Source: Desulfobulbaceae bacterium
GTDB lineage: Bacteria > Desulfobacterota > Desulfobulbia > Desulfobulbales > Desulfocapsaceae
NCBI GenBank assembly: GCA_030632405.1
Contig: DAOVUU010000154.1
Location: 1-6,358 of the forward strand
Length of the DNA stretch: 6,358 nucleotides
Direction: 5' to 3'
Within the stretch, counting starts at the first letter, position 1. Each line of letters opens with the position of its first letter. Shown here piece after piece: positions 1 to 6,358 of the stretch. The notes below the pieces were generated by a model. That model worked only from the letters and a program-made list of their open reading frames with translations. It was not told the DNA's origin and did not search any database. Both the position numbers and the translations under genes were made by a program.

Positions 1-2
1 CA

Positions 3-2963
3 ATGAAACAACACTATTCAGCAAGTCAATCCGCATCCAGATTTAAGCTTTTTCACGAAATCATGCCCCGCAAGGTAAGGCATATCCTGCTTATATCAAC
101 CCCCTATGAAGCCTGGATCATGGAGCAGGACTGTCGTCTTTCTGAACAGATAGTCCATGAATACAGTGGCTTGAACCTCAGCCACCCGCCGCGTCTTACC
201 TGGGTTTCGTCGACGGAGGAAGCTTTGAGTGTCTGTGAAGAGAGGCAATTTGACTTCGTTATCGGTATCGCGCAGTCGGTAGATAAAAAAACAAGGGCTG
301 CAGGCAAGGCTATTAAAGAAAAATACCCGTATATGCCTTTAGTGCTCCTGACCCACCAGGAAATGCTGCCGTTATCTACTCTATTTGAAAAGGACAGCAG
401 TTCATTTATAGATCGTATTTTTTTCTGGACTGGACAGGCAGATATCCTGGTGGCTATTATCAAATCCATCGAAGACCAGTTCAACGTCCTCAACGATACT
501 AATTGCGCGGATGTACGTGTTATCCTCTTCGTTGAAGATTCCCCCTTCTATCTCTCCGCCCTGTTGCCAAGACTTTATAAGGAGCTGGTCAGAGAAACCC
601 AGGCGGTAATCGAAGACAGCCTCAACCAGGAACATAGACTGCTTACCATGCGCGCCAGGCCAAAGATCCTTCTTGCACACAGTTATGAGCAGGCCATGGC
701 AATCTATGAACAGTTTAAATCCAATATTCTCTGTGTTATCTCCGATGTCCGCTATCCGCGGAACAATGAACACGATGGTGAGGCCGGTATCCACCTCTTA
801 AAATACATAAAAAAGGATCGATTTGACATCCCGCTGCTGTTGACCAGCTCCGAACCGGAAAATGCAGCCCAGGCTGCAACCATACCGGCACCATTTATCG
901 ATAAAAACAGTCCATCCCTGCATAGACATATCCGCTCTTTTCTCCATGATTACCTGGGATTCGGTGAATTCATCTTCAGTAATAAGGAGGGTGAAATCCT
1001 GGGAAAAGCAGACAGTCTCTACAGTCTTGAAAAAATGCTGCAGGAAATTCCCATCGAATCTCTTCTCTACCACAGCCGCCAAAATGATTTTTCACGCTAT
1101 CTCTACACCCTGGCAGAGGTCGAGCTGGCAGGGAAATTCAGGCCAATCCGCGACACATCATTTCAAACAGCGGAAATGCACCGTCAGCACCTGGTACAGA
1201 TGATTAGAGAACAGCGCATACAGCGCCAGAGAGGTATTATTGTCGACTTTGACGCCAGCCGGTTCGACCCGGACACAGAGTTCATCAAGATCGGCAAGGG
1301 TTCACTGGGGGGCAAGGCCAGAGGACTTGCCTTTTTTGCGGCAATGCTCTACCAGCATGCAGAACTTTTCCAGAATTTTACCGACGTGGAAATCTCTGTC
1401 CCCCATACTCTCATTCTCACCTCGGACAGTTTTGATGCCTTTATCGAGTTGAACAGCCTGGATGACCTGACCAAAGAAGAGACTAGCGATGAAGAGATTA
1501 CTGAACAGTTTCTCAATGCCCGTTTCCCCGAACCGTTCCGCTCCCAGATCAGTGCCTTTCTGGCAGTCACAACCTATCCCCTTGCAGTACGGTCTTCGAG
1601 TATGCTCGAAGATGCACAGTTTAAATCCTATGCAGGTCTTTATCACACCTATATCCTTGCAAACGATCATCCCAGCGAGGAATGCCGCCTTGGCCAACTG
1701 CTCACAGCCATTAAAAAAGTCTACGCCTCAACTTTCTTCCGGGCACCGAAAGCATTCAGCAGAAGAGTGGGCAACCGGGTAGAGAGCGAAAAAATGGCCG
1801 TCATTATTCAGAGAACGGTTGGCCGTCAATATGGCAACCGATTTTATCCTGCCCTCTCCGGGGTTGTCCAGTCTCTTAATTATTACCCCTTTGCCCGGAT
1901 GAAGACCGAAGAGGGTATCGCCTCCATCGCTGTTGGACTTGGCAAAGCTGTGATGGAAGGTGAAAATACCCTGCGTTTTTCTCCCCTTCACCCGGAAATA
2001 CTCCCCCAACGATCCTCTGTAGACGACATTCTGAAGGGGTCCCAGAAGCATTTCTATGCTCTTGCCATGAATGATCCGGACTGCATAAAGGAGATAGATG
2101 ACAGCACCACCTTGACCAAGGTAGCTGTACATGCCGCTATTGCAGACCATCCTGTACGCTTTCTCTCATCGACATACAGTCCATCAGAGCACCGTATACG
2201 AGATTTTTACTCAAAAAATGGTCATCAGATTATCACTTTTGCGTCCCTGCTCAAATATAACAGTATCCCCTTCACCGATATCCTGAAAATACTGCTGTCT
2301 TTGGGCAGGGAAAAGCTGGGATGTGCTGTGGAAATTGAGTTTGCTCTGGATGTACCGGCTACAGCTGATCAAAAAGCAAATTTTTATGTACTGCAGATTA
2401 GACCGATGAGTGCCAGGGAGGAGACCCTGAAAGTGAAAATATCTAAAAAAGATATCCGGTCTGCATTCTGTACTTCCGAACGTGGCCTGGGTAATACTGT
2501 AAATCGTGAAATGTGCGATATCATCTTTGTGAAACCGGACAATTTTGATCCGATAAATACAAAACAGATAGCTGCAGAGATTGGCGAGATAAATGGTGCC
2601 CTGACCAAAAGTGATAAAAAATATCTGCTTATCGGCCCCGGCAGATGGGGCTCTTCGGACAACTGGCTGGGCATTCCGGTCTCATGGGAAGATATCTGCA
2701 GTGTGGGCAGTATCGTCGAAACGGTACATCCGCGACTTAATGCAGAGCCGTCACAGGGATCCCATTTTTTTCATAACCTGACTACCCTCGGGATTAATTA
2801 TATCAATGTCGACTCCTTCCACGGTGACCGTATCGACTACAAGTGGCTGTCAGATATGCACGTCTGTTCAGAAACAGAAAACATTGCCCATGTACAGACC
2901 GAAAAACCATTTATATTGAAGGTGGATGGACGCAGCGGCCGGGCTGTTGTACTTCCCGGCTAG
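3..2963 (+). CDS. Receiver-domain / PEP-synthase-type ATP-grasp fusion protein of unknown function
   Basis: A 986-residue soluble protein with no signal peptide or membrane segment seen. Residues about 25-160 look like a receiver fold without the catalytic residues. Residues about 171-318 form a second receiver with an acidic pair E178-D179, likely phosphoacceptor D248 in 'ISDVRYP', T281/S282 and K301, so phosphorylation is plausible. Residues about 425-805 resemble the nucleotide-binding half of PEP synthase/pyruvate phosphate dikinase: 'GKGSLGGKARGLAFF' (431-445), 'LAVRSSSMLED' (527-537) and the closing 'LQIRPM' (797-802). The phosphohistidine swivel motif (G-G-x-T-S-H-A) and PEP/pyruvate barrel of those enzymes are absent. 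The last 175 residues carry 'LIGPGRWGSSDNWLGIPV' (876-893) and 'PSQGSHFFHNL' (916-926), which I recall from similar uncharacterised proteins. ATP binding and a signalling-controlled phosphotransfer are inferred; the substrate is unknown. Annotation as PEP synthase would be misleading. The ATG is two bases from the window edge, so its ribosome binding site is not visible and the true start could lie upstream. Confidence 0.9.
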   Translation: MKQHYSASQSASRFKLFHEIMPRKVRHILLISTPYEAWIMEQDCRLSEQIVHEYSGLNLSHPPRLTWVSSTEEALSVCEERQFDFVIGIAQSVDKKTRAAGKAIKEKYPYMPLVLLTHQEMLPLSTLFEKDSSSFIDRIFFWTGQADILVAIIKSIEDQFNVLNDTNCADVRVILFVEDSPFYLSALLPRLYKELVRETQAVIEDSLNQEHRLLTMRARPKILLAHSYEQAMAIYEQFKSNILCVISDVRYPRNNEHDGEAGIHLLKYIKKDRFDIPLLLTSSEPENAAQAATIPAPFIDKNSPSLHRHIRSFLHDYLGFGEFIFSNKEGEILGKADSLYSLEKMLQEIPIESLLYHSRQNDFSRYLYTLAEVELAGKFRPIRDTSFQTAEMHRQHLVQMIREQRIQRQRGIIVDFDASRFDPDTEFIKIGKGSLGGKARGLAFFAAMLYQHAELFQNFTDVEISVPHTLILTSDSFDAFIELNSLDDLTKEETSDEEITEQFLNARFPEPFRSQISAFLAVTTYPLAVRSSSMLEDAQFKSYAGLYHTYILANDHPSEECRLGQLLTAIKKVYASTFFRAPKAFSRRVGNRVESEKMAVIIQRTVGRQYGNRFYPALSGVVQSLNYYPFARMKTEEGIASIAVGLGKAVMEGENTLRFSPLHPEILPQRSSVDDILKGSQKHFYALAMNDPDCIKEIDDSTTLTKVAVHAAIADHPVRFLSSTYSPSEHRIRDFYSKNGHQIITFASLLKYNSIPFTDILKILLSLGREKLGCAVEIEFALDVPATADQKANFYVLQIRPMSAREETLKVKISKKDIRSAFCTSERGLGNTVNREMCDIIFVKPDNFDPINTKQIAAEIGEINGALTKSDKKYLLIGPGRWGSSDNWLGIPVSWEDICSVGSIVETVHPRLNAEPSQGSHFFHNLTTLGINYINVDSFHGDRIDYKWLSDMHVCSETENIAHVQTEKPFILKVDGRSGRAVVLPG

Positions 2964-2985
2964 TACTCCGTCACATTGGCTTTAA

Positions 2986-3025
2986 CTGAACATCCAACAC
3001 CGAACGTCCAACACCGAACACCGAA
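2986..3025 (-). repeat. Degenerate 7-bp repeat array, left inverted arm
   Basis: Read on the - strand from 3025 down to 2986, the units are TTCGGTG, TTCGGTG, TTGGACG, TTCGGTG, TTGGATG and a partial TTCAG. It is the inverted counterpart of the array at 3141-3182. Aligned over 40 positions by eye, the two arms match at 32. It starts about 20 bp after the stop codon of the upstream + strand gene. Confidence 0.85.
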
Positions 3026-3140
3026 TGAAAAAACAAAAACATGCCCCTGGTGAAAGGCTATTCAATGTCAGCTCACATTATAAAGATCATTGAGCAATTG
3101 GAGAATGCAAAAAAAGAAAACTATACTACAGCTCAATTTA

Positions 3141-3182
3141 TTCGGTGTTGGATGTTCGGTGTTCGGTGTTCGGTGTTCAATA
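3141..3182 (+). repeat. Degenerate 7-bp repeat array, right inverted arm
   Basis: Six consecutive heptads read TTCGGTG, TTGGATG, TTCGGTG, TTCGGTG, TTCGGTG and TTCAATA, and the following GTTGATT continues the phase weakly. The array faces the left arm across a core at 3026-3140. Similar heptad tracts are, in my recollection, common between genes of environmental bacteria and often border small insertions, but no search was run. Within the core, ATTGAGC (3089-3095) can pair with GCTCAAT (3131-3137), giving a possible inner stem. Confidence 0.85.
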
Positions 3183-3247
3183 GTTGATTACATATGATAT
3201 AGACAATATTGAGCCCAGAATATTTCATCAAAAAACACAAACAAACC

Positions 3248-4546
3248 TTACAACTCCCGCCTATCAATTACTCTGTCTCCCTTTCCATCAAAGCGCTCCA
3301 GAGTCCTCTCCTCAACCAGTTTGACATCGACTCCTATGCCAAGTTCTGAAACCATTTTCTTCTTGATCATATCCATAAGGGCACGCTGCTTCTTCATGGC
3401 ATCAAAAAAAATCGACTCGACAACCTCCACCATTACAGTAAGCTTATCTTCGTTATTCTCTCTCTCTACTATCAAACGATAATGGGGTTCAGTCCCCTCG
3501 ACATCAAACAGAATAGATTCGATCTGGGTCGGGAATACGTTAACGCCTTTAATAATCAGCATATCATCGGATCGCCCCATCATCCTGTTTACACGGACAA
3601 AAGTCCGGCCGCAGGGACACGGTTCGGGCAGCAGCCGGGTTAGATCTCTTGTGCGATAGCGAATCACCGGAAACGCCTCTTTGGTCAAAGTGGTAATAAC
3701 CAGCTCACCCACTTCTCCAGGAGCAACAGGCTCCAGGCTGTCAGGGTCAATTATCTCAATCAGGAAATGGTCTTCATTGACGTGGAGACCGTTACATTCC
3801 TGGCATTCACCCGCAACCCCCGGTCCTAAAATTTCAGAAAGCCCGTAGTTATCTGTTGCCCTGATCCCCAGCCGTTCGTTAATTTCAATACGCATCGCCT
3901 CAGACCAGGGTTCAGCCCCGAACAACCCGAAACGCAACGACAAGCCGTTGGGGTTTATTCCCATATCCATCATCACATCGGCCATTTTCAGGGCATATGA
4001 AGGTGTGCAGACCAGAGCTGTGGTTTTAAAATCCTGCATGATCTGAATCTGACGCTTAGTGTTCCCTGCCGAAATTGGAATAACTGAAGCGCCAAGTCTT
4101 TCTGCACCGTAGTGTAAACCAAAACCACCGGTAAAAAGGCCGTATCCAAAGGCTATCTGGATCATATCATCGGCAGTTACGCCCGCCCCACAAAGAATAC
4201 GGGCGACAAGATTAGACCAGTTGACAATATCATTTTTACTGTAACCGACAACTGTAGCCATGCCGGTGGTGCCGGAAGAGGAATGAATCCGAACCACTTC
4301 CCGCAGGGGAATTGCAAAAAGGCCGTATGGATAATTGTCCCGAAGATCCTGTTTTTTGGTAAAAGGAAGGCGCCGGAGGTCATCCAGCGACTTCACCTTT
4401 CCCGGATCCAGCTTCATTTTACTGAATGTATTCCTATAAAATGGTACCGTTGCACCTACTTTACGGAGCGTTTCCTGCAGTCGCGTAAGCTGCAGCTGCT
4501 GCAATTGCGGCCGATCCAGACACTCTTTTTCCTGTTCCCAATACAT
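3248..4546 (-). CDS. paaK: Phenylacetate-CoA ligase family enzyme (second copy, downstream in operon)
   Basis: A cytoplasmic adenylate-forming enzyme of the ANL superfamily, 432 residues, normal length for the family. It is expected to convert an aryl-acetic acid, ATP and CoA to arylacetyl-CoA, AMP and pyrophosphate. Visible motifs are the phosphate-binding loop '[15 protein letters not shown]' (89-103), 'YGLSE' (234-238), 'YRTRD' (297-301), '[11 protein letters not shown]' (324-334) and the C-terminal 'GKGDRVID' (421-428), where K422 is the likely catalytic lysine. C248, H255, C310 and C312 could form a metal site; their equivalents occur in the other copy. Oddly, the loop has Met-Ala where the usual family sequence, and the neighbouring copy, has Lys-Pro. 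The ATG start is supported by GAGG eight bases upstream and by the family-like N-terminus '[10 protein letters not shown]'. It follows the ACT gene after 90 bp on the same strand. The exact aryl substrate cannot be told from sequence. Confidence 0.93.
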   Translation of the reverse strand: MYWEQEKECLDRPQLQQLQLTRLQETLRKVGATVPFYRNTFSKMKLDPGKVKSLDDLRRLPFTKKQDLRDNYPYGLFAIPLREVVRIHSSSGTTGMATVVGYSKNDIVNWSNLVARILCGAGVTADDMIQIAFGYGLFTGGFGLHYGAERLGASVIPISAGNTKRQIQIMQDFKTTALVCTPSYALKMADVMMDMGINPNGLSLRFGLFGAEPWSEAMRIEINERLGIRATDNYGLSEILGPGVAGECQECNGLHVNEDHFLIEIIDPDSLEPVAPGEVGELVITTLTKEAFPVIRYRTRDLTRLLPEPCPCGRTFVRVNRMMGRSDDMLIIKGVNVFPTQIESILFDVEGTEPHYRLIVERENNEDKLTVMVEVVESIFFDAMKKQRALMDMIKKKMVSELGIGVDVKLVEERTLERFDGKGDRVIDRREL

Positions 4547-4554
4547 AAGTCAAT

Positions 4555-4558
4555 CCTC
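4555..4558 (-). promoter_or_regulatory. Ribosome binding site of the downstream ligase
   Basis: On the - strand GAGG lies eight bases before the ATG at 4546. It is a short but well-placed Shine-Dalgarno sequence and supports this start. Confidence 0.6.
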
Positions 4559-4570
4559 AACTCTTCCCTG

Positions 4571-4631
4571 TCAGCCTAAGCGCCTTCAGCCTTTTTCGCC
4601 TCCAGCCTTCAGCCTCTCCTTTCCTTCAGCC
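4571..4631 (-). repeat. Short GGCTGAAGG repeats between ACT and ligase genes
   Basis: On the - strand, GGCTGAAGG occurs three times (+ strand CCTTCAGCC at 4583-4591, 4606-4614 and 4623-4631). Degenerate copies lie between and after them (GGCTGGA at 4601-4607, GGCTGA at 4571-4576). Parts follow a 7-bp phase on GCTGAAG. The tract fills most of the 90-bp gap inside the presumed operon and ends before the ribosome binding site of the next gene. It differs in sequence from the TTCGGTG heptads at 2986-3182. No strong self-complementary stem is evident, so I do not call it a terminator. Confidence 0.75.
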
Positions 4632-4636
4632 TGCCT

Positions 4637-5068
4637 TTATAATGCACAGATCTGGGCACCGCTTATCAAGGTAAAACCGTCTTTCTGCAGTACCTCAATC
4701 GCCTCGTCCATCTTCTCAAACCTGAAAATCAGCACCGCATTTTCACCCGTCTTATTGACAAAGGCGTACATATATTCAACATTGATTGTGGCCCTGTGCA
4801 GACTCCTTAAAACTGTGGCCAGGCCACCTGTCTTATCGGCCACTTCAACTGCCAGTACATCTGTTTTACCCACGGTAAAACCACCTTCCTGGAGGATGGA
4901 TTTAGCCTTTTCAACATTATCTACAATTAATCTGAGGATACCAAAATCTGCAGTGTCCGCAACAGAGAGCGCGCGAATATTGATGTCGTTATCTGCAAGA
5001 ATGGAAGTGATTTCAGCAAGTCTTCCCGATTTATTCTCTAAAAAAACTGCTATTTGTTCTACACGCAT
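4637..5068 (-). CDS. Stand-alone tandem ACT-domain protein, likely amino-acid-sensing partner of the ligases
   Basis: A 143-residue soluble protein made of two ACT domains and nothing else. The first (about 3-66) has the typical '[20 protein letters not shown]' start (10-29), with the ligand-loop glycine G15 and a hydrophobic strand after 'NIRALSVAD'. The second (about 70-140) starts '[20 protein letters not shown]' (71-90) with G81/G82 in the equivalent loop. ACT domains usually bind amino acids at dimer interfaces and control a partner enzyme. Lying between two phenylacetate-CoA ligase genes, it probably senses an aromatic amino acid, but ligand and partner are inferred. The start is set at the ATG at 5068, not the in-frame TTG at 5083, because the intervening bases form a strong Shine-Dalgarno (GGAGGAGG) and '[12 protein letters not shown]' begins directly with an ACT strand. 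It starts 15 bases after the stop of the upstream ligase. Confidence 0.93.
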   Translation of the reverse strand: MRVEQIAVFLENKSGRLAEITSILADNDINIRALSVADTADFGILRLIVDNVEKAKSILQEGGFTVGKTDVLAVEVADKTGGLATVLRSLHRATINVEYMYAFVNKTGENAVLIFRFEKMDEAIEVLQKDGFTLISGAQICAL

Positions 5069-5073
5069 AGTTC

Positions 5074-5081
5074 CCTCCTCC
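5074..5081 (-). promoter_or_regulatory. Strong ribosome binding site that decides the ACT gene start
   Basis: On the - strand GGAGGAGG ends five bases before the ATG at 5068. Starting at the TTG at 5083 would place this sequence inside the coding region, so the ATG is preferred. It lies in the 15-base gap after the upstream stop codon, which fits tight co-translation of the ligase and the ACT protein. Confidence 0.85.
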
Positions 5082-5083
5082 AA

Positions 5084-6358
5084 TCAAATTTTGCGATTAT
5101 CGATAACTCGCTGTGCTTTTCCTTCACTGCGCTGAATGGTCTTTGGCTCTACAAGCTTCACCTTACATGTTACGCCAAGCAGACTTTTAACATCGGCCTG
5201 GATCTTTCTGGTCAAATTCTCCAGCACCCTTATTTCGTCGGAGAAAAGCCCCTCACTTACCTCGACCTGAACAGACATGGAATCAAGATTGCCCTCTCTT
5301 TCAACGACGATCTGATAGTGGGGTTCCACCCCTTCAATCCCCATCAGAACATGTTCCACCTGGGACGGAAAGACATTCACCCCGCGAATAATAAGCATAT
5401 CATCAGTCCGTCCCGTCACCTTCTCCATCCGGACAAGTGTCCGCCCGCACTCACACGGCTCATAAATCAACCTGGATATGTCTTTGGTTCTGTAGCGAAT
5501 TATCGGAAAAGCCTCCTTGGTAAGGGTGGTAAATACCAGCTCCCCCCGTTCTCCGGGAGGCAATACCTCTCCGCTGTCCGTATCAATAATCTCCGGCAGG
5601 AAATGGTCTTCAAAAATATGCATACCCTTATCCGACTGCAGACACTCCATGGCAACACCCGGGCCCATGACTTCAGACAGTCCATAGATATCAACAGCTC
5701 TAAGGTTCAATTTTTTCTCAACTTCTTCACGCATATTCTCACTCCACGGCTCCGCCCCGAAAACGCCTACCCGCAGTGAGAGTGAAGAGGGATCAATATC
5801 CATGGAGTCCATTGCGTCTGCCAGGTTAAGTGCGTAGGAAGGTGTTGACAGCAGTACTGTAGATTTAAAATCCTTCATAAGATTGATCTGCCGCTTACTG
5901 TTACCCCCCGAAACGGGAATAACTGTCGCACCAAGTCTCTCAATACCATAATGAGCCCCCAGACCACCGGTAAACAACCCATACCCATAGGCATTCTGTA
6001 CCATATCCTCTTTAGTTGCACCGGCACAACAGAGTGCCCTGGCCATGATACCCGCCCACAGATCTATATCCTTGCGGGTATACCCCACCACCGTTGGTTT
6101 TCCTGTAGTGCCGGACGACGCATGTATCCGTACTACCTCTTCCATCGGTACTGTAAAAAGGCCAAATGGGTAATTATCCCTGAGATCATTTTTACTAGTA
6201 AAGGGGAGTTTTTTCAAATCACCAAGGGATTTAATATCCCCCGGCTTCAGCCCCGCTGCGTCCATCTTGATGCGATATGGTTTAACAGTCCTGTACACCC
6301 GATCAATCAGATGCCGTAGCCGTCTGAACTGGATGGACTCAAGACCCACGCGTGGTAA
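5084..6358 (-). CDS. paaK: Phenylacetate-CoA ligase (first copy, 5' end cut by window edge)
   Basis: An ANL-superfamily ligase expected to make arylacetyl-CoA from the acid, ATP and CoA in the cytoplasm. 424 residues are visible. Counting from the window edge, it has the canonical loop '[14 protein letters not shown]' (81-94), 'YGLSE' (225-229), 'YRTKD' (289-293), '[11 protein letters not shown]' (316-326) and 'EGKAQRVID' (412-420) with likely catalytic K414. C239, H247, C302 and C304 match the possible metal site of the other copy. A GTG at 6349 could be mistaken for the start, but the frame stays open to the edge (visible codons give L-P-R-V-G-L-E). These residues align with 'LDRPQLQ' at positions 10-16 of the other copy, so about nine residues are missing and the full protein should be near 433. 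It is homologous to the downstream copy over its whole length but clearly diverged, which suggests a different aryl acid preference rather than recent duplication. Confidence 0.93.
   Translation of the reverse strand, partial: LPRVGLESIQFRRLRHLIDRVYRTVKPYRIKMDAAGLKPGDIKSLGDLKKLPFTSKNDLRDNYPFGLFTVPMEEVVRIHASSGTTGKPTVVGYTRKDIDLWAGIMARALCCAGATKEDMVQNAYGYGLFTGGLGAHYGIERLGATVIPVSGGNSKRQINLMKDFKSTVLLSTPSYALNLADAMDSMDIDPSSLSLRVGVFGAEPWSENMREEVEKKLNLRAVDIYGLSEVMGPGVAMECLQSDKGMHIFEDHFLPEIIDTDSGEVLPPGERGELVFTTLTKEAFPIIRYRTKDISRLIYEPCECGRTLVRMEKVTGRTDDMLIIRGVNVFPSQVEHVLMGIEGVEPHYQIVVEREGNLDSMSVQVEVSEGLFSDEIRVLENLTRKIQADVKSLLGVTCKVKLVEPKTIQRSEGKAQRVIDNRKI

Larger units (their letters stand above)
2964..3247. 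other. Convergent intergenic spacer dominated by inverted heptad repeats
   Basis: This is the gap between two genes that end facing each other. It holds two inverted heptad arrays and an AT-rich core, then an AT-rich stretch of about 65 bp before the stop codon of the - strand ligase. I see no convincing gene and no classical GC hairpin followed by a T-run for either flanking transcript. The only small stem in the right part is AATATT at 3205-3210 with AATATT at 3219-3224, which is weak. The arrays could pair in RNA from either strand and might end both transcripts, but the loop would be long and this is speculation. Confidence 0.7.

Noticed and set aside
3..2963. True PEP synthase or pyruvate phosphate dikinase (ppsA/ppdK)
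   Set aside because: Only the nucleotide-binding half is recognisable; the phosphohistidine and PEP/pyruvate domains are missing and receivers are added.
2986..3182. CRISPR array
   Set aside because: The units are 7 bp, contiguous and inverted, with no regular spacers.
3205..3224. AATATT / AATATT stem as a terminator for the - strand operon
   Set aside because: The stem is six A/T pairs with an eight-base loop and no T-run follows on the - strand; too weak to call.
5069..5083. TTG start giving the ACT protein five extra residues
   Set aside because: Those codons are the Shine-Dalgarno sequence of the ATG at 5068.
5054..5779. A 241-codon + strand open frame opposite the ligase and ACT genes
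   Set aside because: It is antisense to two strongly supported genes, has no recognisable domain and spans their junction; a shadow frame.
6347..6349. GTG as the start codon of the right-hand ligase
   Set aside because: The frame is open to the window edge and the codons before the GTG align with the other copy's N-terminus, so the true start lies outside.

Overview
The window holds one large gene on the + strand that converges on a three-gene cluster on the - strand. A repeat-rich spacer of about 285 bp separates them. Gene content suggests an anaerobic, mesophilic bacterium of the Desulfobacterota (former Deltaproteobacteria) type. The hints are the tandem arrangement of phenylacetate-CoA ligase, ACT protein and phenylacetate-CoA ligase, the receiver/ATP-grasp protein with its 'GPGRWGSSD' C-terminal region, moderate GC, and degenerate heptad repeats between genes. 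This placement rests on recognition of gene content and was not tested by a search.

Region by region: (1) 3-2963 (+) encodes a 986-residue protein. It has a degenerate receiver-like domain, then a receiver with its key residues intact, then a PEP-synthase/PPDK-type ATP-grasp domain, then a conserved C-terminal region. It lacks the usual phosphohistidine and PEP-binding domains. (2) 2964-3247 is a convergent spacer. Two oppositely oriented arrays of a 7-bp unit (TTCGGTG and variants) flank an AT-rich core of about 115 bp. (3) 3248-4546 (-) encodes a phenylacetate-CoA ligase-type enzyme with an unusual P-loop-like motif. (4) 4547-4636 is a spacer with a second, unrelated short repeat (CCTTCAGCC). 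(5) 4637-5068 (-) encodes a stand-alone protein with two ACT domains. (6) 5084-6358 (-) encodes a second phenylacetate-CoA ligase. Its first residues, probably about nine, lie beyond the right edge of the window.

The - strand cluster is transcribed from right to left: ligase, ACT protein, ligase. The simplest reading is an operon that activates aryl-acetic acids (phenylacetate and perhaps hydroxyphenylacetate or indoleacetate) to CoA thioesters, with the ACT protein sensing an amino acid. Such sets often go with indolepyruvate:ferredoxin oxidoreductase, which interconverts arylpyruvates and arylacetyl-CoA. If present here, it would lie off the right edge. The + strand gene shows no obvious metabolic link to this cluster. 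It is the least understood item in the window.
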